A stretch of 27,377 bases of DNA, taken from contig BFEA01000005.1 of the NCBI GenBank assembly GCA_003427395.1, forward strand, positions 8,426,604-8,453,980, in the 5' to 3' direction. Positions 10,288-19,769 of the stretch are shown one piece after another. The first letter of the stretch is position 1. Every line of letters begins with the position of its first letter. This DNA comes from Chara braunii. Its lineage: Eukaryota > Streptophyta > Charophyceae > Charales > Characeae. The notes under the pieces were generated by a model. The model was not told where the DNA came from. It searched no databases and was given only the letters and a program-made list of their open reading frames with translations. The position numbers and the translations under genes are program-made.

Positions 10288-10548
10288 CTCGCAATGTCTC
10301 ATTTCCTGCTTTCTTAGTCCGATTGCTGCAACCACCGAGATTTCATGCCTTTCATGTTTTAGTCTTTCAACCCCCCTACTTATCGTACACTGGTTCTTGC
10401 CGCTATCCCGTCTCCATGCCTGCCTTTTGTTTCGGCCTCCTTGCATCCCCTGCTGACTAATGTACATCCCCCTCTCTTATGTTACATCCTAATTCACATG
10501 CACCTTCCACACTTTGTTCTTCCCGTGGCGTTCGAACTTTGAGTCCCT

Positions 10549-11304
10549 TTAATCAAACCACCGCACCTCAAATAGCATAAAGACATCGTCTACATAGGAT
10601 GGCGCGGCCGCTGCCTCCCGGCTAACTATGACGTCCCAGGTTTCCGCGCTTACCTCTAGGCGGTCGTATTTACCTATCCTCAGGATGGTGATGACCTCAC
10701 CGACTTTATCTCTATAGAAGGGCCCATATTTCAACGAGAGCCTATAAAACTCCTCAGTCAGCCAAACACACTCTATATGCACCTTTCTCATGGAGTCGAC
10801 TACTTCCGAAATGTGTTCAAACCCTCCAAACCACTCGGCTACGAACTCCGGTACCCAAGCCGTTATCCGTAGACTTTGAGGCTTAAGTTCCTTCCATCCT
10901 CCCATCACAACTCTGCTACTAACCTCGTCCCATCCCTCGTTGGCGAACCGCTTGTCTTCCTTTCGGGTTCGGGCCTCTGCATCCCCTAGAAGCCACGCCG
11001 GGTCCTGTCCCATTGCTAACATAGTGCAAAACAGGTGTCACCCTTCCTCGGAAAGGACAATCGTTCCAACTGACTCTACCTTGCCTTCTGCTATATCATC
11101 CCAACCTTCCTCTTCCCTTATCGGGTTCCAAATCCGCTCTATCCATATATATGACAAGTCCCAGGCAACCTCAAACCCAATCCAGTCGCACGTGGTCCCT
11201 CTCCATTCATTTTTTGTTAATAAAGGCATCTCTACCCCCCCTCTGAGTCGCCTTGGTTCCCATCCCTTGAAGGTGTACTCCATCATCATCTCTTCTCTAG
11301 TCAT
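10549..11304 (-). CDS. Tandem family gene 3, two-part protein of unknown family
   Basis: The ATG at 11304 (MTREEMMMEYTF) opens 251 codons ending in TAA at 10549-10551. The single internal TGA is at 11038-11040. Part A carries VEMPLLTKNEWRG, CDWIGFEVAW, IWIERIWNP and GTIVLSEEG, which align with gene 2. Part B (164 codons from TGA to stop) carries VPEFVAEWFGGFEHISEVVDS, EEFYRLSLKYGPFYRDKVGEV, ITILRIG and SYVDDVFMLFEV. The GPF block and the final helix with D-D-x-x-x-L-[YF]-E match gene 2 most closely. The gap to the gene 2 start is 261 bases (81 if the longer start of gene 2 is used). The function is unknown. Confidence 0.52.
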
Positions 11305-11391
11305 CTTCCCCTTTCCTGCACAATACCAGGTCACCCGTCCTTCCTAAATTAAGTCACCTCTTCCTTCTTAGAAGTCTCAGTCCTCTATCTC

Positions 11392-12180
11392 TTAATCTTC
11401 ATCTCCATCACTGAAGTCGTCCTCCTCGTCGTACACCAACTCCCTTACCCCATCTAGAAATGTCTCCCCCATTGCCACATTCTTGTAGACTATCCCCCAA
11501 TACACAACGCTAGGGACAAAGATATTGTCTATGCTAAGGGAGTTTAGTATCTCGGCCAACTCTTCCGCCCAGTTTCCCTCGAACGGCCCCATCTCTACTG
11601 ATAACCGAAAAAAAATTTGCCTAGCGCATTGGTATAGCTCGAGGTTCGTCATGGACTGGCATATTCGCACTAGCCTGCTCCGGGTTCCGAAAACCGCATC
11701 CACTAGGAAGGAGGGCAGCACACATCGCATGGTTCTTACGGATCGCCTCATGCTTCCTCTATCCCCAAGTTTCACCCGTACGTCTACCTTTTCCATTTCC
11801 ATTTCCCTCCGTTGACATGCAACCCACACAACCTCTGCTTCTGCCTTCCTAAACAACTCGTCCGGTGTATTCCTGAGTGTTCACTCTATGATCATAGCTT
11901 TCTCCCCATCTTGCGACAAGTAGACCCACCCTCGGGCTTCCACTGTCCCTCGGAATTCCAAATCCATTAAACTTGGTGATAACCTCGTCAACCTGACATT
12001 AGTCCATATTGTTTCTATCCAAAAGAAAGCATCCTCTCCTTCCAGCATTACCGTTTGATACACTGGTTCAAGGTCCGTTCACGTTTCATTTTCCGGGAGG
12101 ACGACCGATACCCCATCCTTTACATCTACTGGCATTTCCGGACCGCTAGTATAGATCGGGCAAGGCAACCATCGCGCCAT
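11392..12180 (-). CDS. Tandem family gene 4, two-part protein of unknown family
   Basis: The ATG at 12180 (MARWLPCPIYTSG) opens 262 codons ending in TAA at 11392-11394, with internal TGAs at 12079-12081 and 11881-11883. Part A includes VSVVLPENET, FFWIETIWTNVRL and GWVYLSQDGEKAMIIE. Part B (164 codons from TGA to stop, the same as gene 3) includes MRCVLPSFLVDAVFGTRS, FFRLSVEMGPFEGNWAEEL, ETFLDGVRELV and a very acidic end. Part B resembles gene 1 more than genes 2 and 3 (shared RC-x2-[LV]P-x-F and VFG blocks). The A/B TGA lies seven codons further downstream than in the other copies. The stop-to-start gap to gene 3 is 87 bases. This is the first gene of the row in the coding direction. Confidence 0.5.
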
Positions 12181-12499
12181 CTTGTTTTCAGCACCCGACC
12201 CCTGTTTTCATAAAAAGGCACCAACCGATCCTTTTGGTCAGGTCAACACTTGTCCTAGATGAGAATTATTTCAGACCCCTTATCAAGGTCTCCCTATTTT
12301 ACCTCCCCATTCCTAAGTACCTCCTTCCCATAATTCCCTCGGTCGGCCATCCATTTGCCCACATTCTTTCTCTTGGTTCCATTCCAATTGACCTCTATCC
12401 TCCTTCCTTCCGATCATCTCTCACTCGTGCGGACGTAGATGGGGGGGGGGGATAGACTTAGAAATATGTCCCGTCCAACAGTTCAATCTCAATCAATTT
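12181..12499. other. Intergenic DNA, G11 run
   Basis: I see no gene in this stretch. It is pyrimidine-rich on the plus strand and ends with a run of 11 G (12441-12451). It lies just upstream of gene 4 in the coding direction, so any promoter or LTR for the minus-strand block should be here or further right. I could not recognise a TATA box or LTR edge with confidence. Confidence 0.4.
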
Positions 12500-13760
12500 T
12501 CACAAAGGGGGAACACATAAAAGAAAATCAGGCAACCTCACATACGGGTTGGTCATCTCCTCACCGGCCACTTCAATATGGTCTCTCCGCTGGTATTATC
12601 GGTAGAGTTTTATCCCATACCTCAAGCGCAGCTCAACCATCGCGAGCGCAATATCCAGGTCTCGGCAAGGCATTCGCCCTTTCCTCCTTACCCAGAATAC
12701 CCCATCCCGTCTTGCCGCTTTGCACATCCATACCGACACCGAGGGTTACCTCGAGTGCCTAAATACAGGGACAAAGTCAGCCGTCCGGGCTTCCATTGGT
12801 CCGACAAGAATCAGCCTTTCCCAAAACCATGCTACGAGAAGCTACTAATCGCCTCCAAGGCTCCGTCTTTGTCCGCATGCAGTGGTACTCCCTCCGCCTG
12901 CCAACAGGCTAAGCCTCGCCTGAGGAGATTTCACACCCCGTCCGACAGATCATCGAGCCGAAGTCCGTCACTGCTCGAACAAGAATGCTATTAATCAACC
13001 GACGTGACAAACTCCCGTCCGACAGCTCGGTGGCCTGACCTCCACATACGAACACACGGCAGCCTACAAAAGAGAACGACGTTTCGCAACCCGCACTGCC
13101 CGGTGCAGACCAATCCTTTCTTTCCGAAAGGCAGGACGCTCGAATCCCATCATGCAACCAAAAGTCCCAAGTGAGACACACATAAAACAAGTGTCATTCC
13201 CTTGATGCACCCAGCGCTTCCTACCCATAACTCACAGATTTTCTCTCGGGACGATGAGTGTCACTCCCCTACTTTCATACATAGTGGTTGGTTCCTTCTC
13301 GTGATAATCTTCAAGGGTGAGCTAGTTTTCCTCGGAGTCTAGCAACTCCCTTTATTTCCCTTCTCTTCACTTGTCTGTCATTTCATAGGGTAGGATTGTT
13401 CTTTCTTGATGACCCGTTGTGTTCATATTGGTTCCTTCAGTCATTAAAAAAAGTGCAAAGTTCATGAGCCCGCTGGGCTCAAAGAAGAAGGGGAAAACAC
13501 TCATTCGGTCGGATCACTCCGTCATGGGATTTTCGTTGGAACTTGGCCTAAGCCAAGCACCAACCGCCTGTCAGGTAACATGAGCCCTTCTTTCATACGA
13601 AGAGGAAGGGTCGACCTGCGACTTGCCCAAGGCTTCCCCGGACTGGCGAACACCAGCACCGGACGAAGGAGGGCTAGAGTCATTCCTCAAAGGAACGACT
13701 GATCAAGTGCATAGCATGCATGTTATACCTCCAGGCCTGGCTATGCCATGCGCCCAACCA
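12500..13760. other. Structured-looking noncoding DNA of different composition
   Basis: This stretch lacks the pyrimidine bias of its surroundings and holds many short inverted repeats. Examples are GTTGG and TTGGC pairing with GCCAA and CCAAC around 13536-13566, and CCTTC/GAAGG arms near 13587-13610. Frames on both strands (for example 12578-12994 plus and 13190-12909 minus) overlap each other and resemble no protein I know. Composition and structure are compatible with an inserted organelle sequence, such as a fragment of a mitochondrial intron or noncoding RNA. That is a guess from appearance only. Confidence 0.25.
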
Positions 13761-14080
13761 CCATCAAATCTGATTTCTCACAAGGGAAAGAGCAAACACA
13801 AGTTCATTTTCCTTATCTTGGGTTGTATACACGTCAATGCGTCGGGCGCCCCCATCGGAATCGCAGAGGTCAATTTAACCCCCTGCCCGTCGCCTCCACC
13901 ATTTTTGTAGGGCCAAACCCCGGTAGACTTTCGAGCCTTAGTCGACCCCACTGTGGGTCCCAGTCGGCTCGGCCCGCCCACGCTCATGCTCAAGGGGCGG
14001 GCTATTCGTCTTGAGGTCACCCCCACCTAGTGCTTTGAGATGGATGGGGATGGGTCATCATGCAAGAGAGCTTTGACATT
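13761..14080. other. Intergenic DNA without a recognised gene
   Basis: No supported gene is present. Around 13911-14010 there is a GC-rich patch with GGGCCAAACCCCGG and CTCGGCCCGCCCACG segments. Overlapping short frames occur on both strands and show no recognisable motif. Confidence 0.35.
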
Positions 14081-14150
14081 GGGGATGTAGCTCAGCCCTC
14101 ACGCCGGGTGGTAGTCTTGCTGGTCGTTTCGCAACGCTGATTTTTTTTTT
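14081..14150 (+). other. tRNA-Ala-like 5' end followed by T10
   Basis: GGGGATGTAGCTCAG at 14081-14095 is identical to the first 15 bases of eukaryotic cytosolic tRNA-Ala, including the core of the A box. The rest does not fold as a tRNA: an insertion separates it from a GGTAG (14108-14112), and no clear T-arm or B box follows. A run of ten T (14141-14150), which would act as a Pol III terminator, comes 45 bases later. It may be a truncated tRNA-derived SINE head or a degraded tRNA pseudogene. Chance similarity is possible. Confidence 0.3.
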
Positions 14151-15009
14151 GGTTCTTTATTGTGTTCTCAAGCAATTGCTTCTTCCAATAGGCAGGCAGT
14201 CTAGGGGTTCTTTGAGCGTTTTCTCTTCTCTTGTGCATAGGTTAAGCGTCATCCTTAGGCCACGCACCATTTCCCTAAGCATTTTGGCTATATGGCGTCA
14301 TCGGGGTGCGGCGGGGTCGTCCTCCCCCTCGCCTCTACGCATCCATCGGATCTCACAATTTGTTTCCCACCTTATTGAAGTAGGCCCTTTAGTCTTTCCG
14401 GGGTCCTCATATGCATGCACACACAACATCACATTTTCCTTGGTACGATTGCACTCTCAATCACACTTCCAAGTCTCAAGTAAAAAAGTCATTTTCATGT
14501 ATTGGCTCTATGTCAAGGGTCCCATAGCCCCTTTATCCCTCTTCCCTTTCCCTCTTGGTGCCCAGTTCCTCTCGCCCTTATCTTGCTCAAGGCATTTCTA
14601 GCCATTACTCACCTGCACAATCTCACACAAGCAAGAGGATCCATACAATGTCCCCTGTTGGGGGTCAACAAATAGCCCTTCCCACATGCCTATCTTTTCA
14701 AATTCCTTGGCTGCTTTTTGTTCCCTCTTGTTGCTCAATCAATCCATTATCTTCTCATAGTCATGCAGTCGGGGAAATGGTTGAGTCAAACTGACCTCTC
14801 ACTCTCAACTCATGCTTCCTTCCGGATCCCTCCTTTCTCCCACTTTTTCAAACGTCCTTTCTTTTGCCTTCTTGGTGGCACAAGGCACCGGCTATCCTCC
14901 CCTTGTCCTCTTTCTCCACCAAGTGAGGTCTGATTTCGGTCACCGTCCGTACCCTGACAATGTTTCTTAGTAAGGGGAGAAGGGTTAGTCATATGTCAAG
15001 TGAGGGAAT
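14151..15009. other. Pyrimidine-rich intergenic DNA
   Basis: No supported gene. A plus-strand frame at 14149-14601 (150 codons) is rich in Ser, Leu and Pro, as expected from C/T-rich DNA read by chance, and has no recognisable domain. I found no repeat or RNA gene here. Confidence 0.4.
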
Positions 15010-15100
<91 letters not shown>

Positions 15101-15122
15101 AGAGAGAGAGAGAGAGAGAGAG
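15010..15122. repeat. Compound microsatellite (GA)n - A35 - (AG)n
   Basis: A (GA)n tract (15010-15064, with one AAAG interruption) is followed by 35 A (15065-15099), a single C, then (AG)11 (15101-15122). A C9 run follows at 15140-15148. It marks the left border of the satellite array. The lengths of such tracts are prone to sequencing and assembly error. Confidence 0.95.
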
Positions 15123-15212
15123 AACCCTAATCAATTCAACCCCCCCCCGTAACAACAACCAAACGTCGATCACCCGTCCCGTAGTGAGAGATTGGATAAA
15201 TATATTTTGGAA

Positions 15213-18010
15213 TAACATGACAATGTGAAACTAGACTAATGGAAAGCACAAGCACAATGAGCAGAGATCAACAAGGTAATGATTTGGGCCATGAACTTAA
15301 CAATGACACGCTAGACTAGTGAGAGCACATGCACAAAGGAGAAGAGTTTAACAAGTAAAAGATCCGGATCATGAACTTGACAATGAGGACTAGACTAGTG
15401 GAAGCACATGCACAAAGGAGAAGAGATCAACAAGGTAAAGATCCGGAACATGAACTTGACAAGGAGAGACTAGACTAGTGGAAGAACATGCACAAAGGAG
15501 AAGAGTTCAACAAAGTAAGAGGTCCGGAACATGAACTTGACAATGAAGATTAGACTAGTGGAAACACATGCACAAAGGAGAAGAGATAAACAAGGTAAAA
15601 ATCCGGAACATAAACTTGACAATGAGAGACAAGACTAGACGAAGCACATGCACAAAGGAGAAGAGTTCAACACAGTAAGAGGTCCGGAACATGAACTTGA
15701 CAATGAGACACTAGACTAGTGGAAGCACATGCACAAAGGGGAAGAGTTCAACAAAGTAAAAGATCCGGAATATAAACTTGACAATGGGAGACTAGACTAA
15801 TGGAAAGCACATGCACAATGAGTAGAGATCAACAAGGTAAAGATCCGGAACATGAACTTCACAATGGGAGACTAGACTAATGGAAAACACATGCACAATT
15901 AGTAGAGATCAACAAGGTAAAGACCCGGAACATGAACTTCACNNNNNNNNNNNNNNNNNNNNNNNNNNNNNNNNNNNNNNNNNNNNNNNNNNNNNNNNNN
16001 NNNNNNNNNNNNNNNNNNNNNNNNNNNNNNNNNNNNNNNNNNNNNNNNNNNNNNNNNNNNNNNNNNNNNNNNNNNNNNNNNNNNNNNNNNNNNNNNNNNN
16101 NNNNNNNNNNNNNNNNNNNNNNNNNNNNNNNNNNNNNNNNNNNNNNNNNNNNNNNNNNNNNNNNNNNNNNNNNNNNNNNNNNNNNNNNNNNNNNNNNNNN
16201 NNNNNNNNNNNNNNNNNNNNNNNNNNNNNNNNNNNNNNNNNNNNNNNNNNNNNNNNNNNNNNNNNNNNNNNNNNNNNNNNNNNNNNNNNNNNNNNNNNNN
16301 NNNNNNNNNNNNNNNNNNNNNNNNNNNNNNNNNNNNNNNNNNNNNNNNNNNNNNNNNNNNNNNNNNNNNNNNNNNNNNNNNNNNNNNNNNNNNNNNNNNN
16401 NNNNNNNNNNNNNNNNNNNNNNNNNNNNNNNNNNNNNNNNNNNNNNNNNNNNNNNNNNNNNNNNNNNNNNNNNNNNNNNNNNNNNNNNNNNNNNNNNNNN
16501 NNNNNNNNNNNNNNNNNNNNNNNNNNNNNNNNNNNNNNNNNNNNNNNNNNNNNNNNNNNNNNNNNNNNNNNNNNNNNNNNNNNNNNNNNNNNNNNNNNNN
16601 NNNNNNNNNNNNNNNNNNNNNNNNNNNNNNNNNNNNNNNNNNNNNNNNNNNNNNNNNNNNNNNNNNNNNNNNNNNNNNNNNNNNNNNNNNNNNNNNNNNN
16701 NNNNNNNNNNNNNNNNNNNNNNNNNNNNNNNNNNNNNNNNNNNNNNNNNNNNNNNNNNNNNNNNNNNNNNNNNNNNNNNNNNNNNNNNNNNNNNNNNNNN
16801 NNNNNNNNNNNNNNNNNNNNNNNNNNNNNNNNNNNNNNNNNNNNNNNNNNNNNNNNNNNNNNNNNNNNNNNNNNNNNNNNNNNNNNNNNNNNNNNNNNNN
16901 NNNNNNNNNNNNATCAACAAGGTAAATGATCCGGAACATGAACTTGACGATGAAGACTAGACTAGTGGAAAGGACATGCACAAAGGAGAAGAGTTCAACA
17001 AAGTAAACGACCCGGAACATGAACGTGACAATTAGAGACTAGGCTAGTAGAAGCACATGCACAAAGCAGAAGAGTTCAACAAAGTAAAAGGTCCAGAACA
17101 TGAACTTGACAATGAGAGACTAGACTAGTGGAAGCACATGCACAAAGGAGAAGAGTTTAACAAAGTAAAAGGTCCGGAACATGAACTTTACAATAGGAGA
17201 CTAGAGTAGTGGAAGCATATGCATAAAGGGGAAGAGTTTAACAAAGTAAAAGATCCGGAACATGAACTTGACAATGGGAGACTAGACTAATGGAAAACAC
17301 ATGCACAATGAGTAGAGATCAACAAGATAAAGATCCGGAACATGAACTTGACAATGGGAGACTAGACTAATGGAAAGCACATGCACAATGAGTAGAGATC
17401 AACAAGGTAAAAACCCGGAACATGAACTTGACAATTAGAGACTAGGCTAGTGGAAACACATGCAGAAAGGAGAAGAGTTCAACAAAGTAAAAGATCCGGA
17501 ACATGAACTTAACAATGAAGACTAGACTAGTGGAAGCACATGCACAAAGGAGAAGAGATCAACAAGGTAAATGATCCGGAACATGAACTTGACGACGAAG
17601 ACTAGACTAGTGGAAAACACATGCAGAAAATAGAAGAGTTCAACAAGGTGAAAGACCCGGAAGATGAACTTGACAATTAGAGACGAGGCTAGTGGAAGCA
17701 AATGCACAAAGGAGAAAAGTTGAACAAAGTAAAAGATCCGGAACATGAACTTGACAATGAACACTAGACTAGTAGAAGCACATGCACAAAGGAGAAGAGT
17801 TCAACAAAGTAAAAGATCCGAAACCTGAACTTTGGCAATAAAGACTAGACTAGTGGAAGCACATGCACAAAGGAGAAGAGATCAACAAGGTGAATGATCC
17901 GGAACATGAACTTGGCCATGAATACTAGACTAGTGGAAAACATATGCATAAAGGAGAATAGTTCAACAAAGTAAAAAATCCGGAACACGAACTTTACAAG
18001 GAGAGGTTAG
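15213..18010. repeat. Satellite A, approx. 80-bp tandem repeat
   Basis: About 23 visible monomers of 79-81 bp are arranged head to tail, and the assembly gap lies inside the array. Landmarks in each unit are a TCCGGA(A)CATGAACTTGAC core, then CTAGACTAGTGGAA, then CACATGCACAAAGGAGAAGAG. The spacing between successive CTAGAC motifs was measured as 80, 79, 80, 80, 80 and 81 at the left end. Two variants recur in each unit: GATCAACAAGGTAAA and GTTCAACAAAGTAAA. There is no coding potential beyond frames forced open by repetition. The array could be a centromeric, heterochromatic or intergenic satellite. Its role cannot be told from sequence. Confidence 0.97.
15943..16912. other. Assembly gap (970 N)
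   Basis: There are 970 undetermined bases inside satellite A, flanked on both sides by the same approx. 80-bp unit. The gap is almost certainly more satellite. Its real length may differ. Confidence 0.99.
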
Positions 18011-19690
18011 ACTAATGAAAAACATACACATATGAAGGGAAGATTATCCGGATCATTACCCTAGTTATATACATTGCAATGAGTGACTAGCCTAATGAAG
18101 AACACATACATGTGAAAGGAAGATCATCCGGAACATCACACCAAGTATGAACAATACAATGAGTGACTAGACTAATGAAAAACACATGCATGTGAAGGGA
18201 AGATCAACCGGAACATCACACTAAGTATGAACAAGACAAAAAGATGCTAGACTAGATGGAAAACACTTGCATATGAAGGGAAGATCAACCGGAACANGAA
18301 GGGAAGATCAACCGGAACATCACACTAAGTATGAACAAGACAAAGAGATGCTAGACTAGATGGAAAACACTTGCATATGAAGGGAAGATCAATCGGAACA
18401 TCATACTAAGTATGAACAAGACAAAGAGTTATCAAACTATTGAAAGGCACATGCATATGAAGGGAAGATCAACCGGAACACCACACTAGGCATGAACAAG
18501 ACAAAGAGATGCTAGACTAGATGAAAAGCACATACACGTGACGGGAAGATCGACCGGAACATCACACTAAGTATGAATAAGACAAAGAGATGCTAGACTA
18601 GATGGAAAACACTTGCATATGAAGGGATGATCAACCGGAACATCACACTAAGTATGAACAAGACAAAGAGTGATTAGACTAATGAAAAGCACATGCATAT
18701 GAAGGGAAGATCAACCTGAACATCACACTAAGTTTGAACTAGACAAAGAGTGATCAGACTAATAAAAAACACATGCATATGAAGGGAAGATCAACCAGAA
18801 CACCACACTAAGTATGAATAAGACAAAGAGATGCTACACTAGATGGAAACACATGCACGTGAAGGGAAGATCAACCGGAACATCACACTACATATGAACA
18901 AGACAAAGGGATGCTAGACTATATGGAAAGCACATGCATATGAAGGGAAGATCATCCGGAACATCACACTAGGTATGAACAAGACAAAGAGATGCTAGAC
19001 AACATGAAAAGCACTTGCATATGAGGGGAAGATCAACCGGAACATCACACTAAGTATGAACAAGACACGGAGATGCTAAACTAGATGACAAACACTTGCA
19101 TATGAAGGGTAGATCAACCGGAACATCACACTAAGTATGAACAAGACAAATAGTGATTAGACTAATAAAAAACACATGCATATGAAGGGAAGATCAACCG
19201 GAACACCACACTAAGTATGAACAAGACAAAGAGATGCTAGACTAGATGGAAAGCACATGCACTTGAAAGGAAGATCAACCGGAACATCACACTAAGTATG
19301 AACAAGACAAGGAGATGCTAGACTAAATGGAAAGCACATGCATTTGAAGGGAAGATCATCTGGAACATCACACTAGGTATGAACAAGACAAAGAGATGCT
19401 AGACTAGATGGAAAACACTTGCATATGAAAGGAAGATCAACCGGAACATCACACTAAGTATGAACAAGACAAAGAGATGCTAGAGTAGATGGAAACCACA
19501 TGCATATGAAGGGTCGATCAACCGGAATATCACACTAAGTATGGACAAGACAAGGAGATGCTAGACTAGAAGGGAAGCACTTGCATATGAAGGGATGATC
19601 AACCGGAACATCAGACTAAGTATGAACAAGAGAAGAAGATGCTAGACTAGATGGAAAACACATGTACATGAAAGGAGAGATTATCTGGAA
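18010..19690. repeat. Satellite B, 81-bp tandem repeat related to A
   Basis: About 20 monomers of 81 bp carry AAGATCAACCGGAACATCAC, then ACTAAGTATGAACAAGACAA, then GAGATGCTAGACTAGATGG and ACTTGCATATGAAGGG. Shared blocks with satellite A (CCGGAACAT, GACAA-GAGA, CTAGACTAG, GGAAA-CACATGCA) show common origin. Units at 18000-18240 are intermediate between the two types. Near 18297 a single N sits between two copies of a 22-base segment, which suggests an unmerged contig overlap. Confidence 0.95.
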
Positions 19691-19769
19691 CATCACATGC
19701 TATTACATAAGTGAAAACAAGAGTCTAAGTAGGCAAGATCACCAAAGTTGAATCAAATGCCATCTATGA
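19691..19769. other. Junction between satellites B and C
   Basis: A short non-repetitive link follows the last satellite B unit, which ends with a diverged TATCTGGAACATCACATG. No feature is recognised in it. Confidence 0.4.

Noticed and set aside
9800-10460. Two overlapping plus-strand frames of about 200 codons
   Set aside because: They lie opposite gene 2 of the tandem family, overlap in different phases and show no motif. The minus strand carries the paralogous pattern.
9083-11883. Selenocysteine at the repeated TGA
   Set aside because: No Cys is found at the matching place in copy 4 (Glu there), and no SECIS-like element was recognised. Readthrough or decay is more likely.
12578-13190. 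Overlapping frames on both strands as genes
   Set aside because: They overlap each other, share no motif with known proteins, and lie in DNA that looks structured and not coding.
15120-15135. Telomere repeat AACCCTAA
   Set aside because: Only one unit is present, so it is chance.
15877-17020. Long frames across the N block
   Set aside because: They exist only because unknown bases cannot create stops. The flanks are satellite DNA.
15213-19690. Regular repeats as a CRISPR array
   Set aside because: The whole approx. 80-bp unit is repeated and there are no unique spacers. This is satellite DNA.
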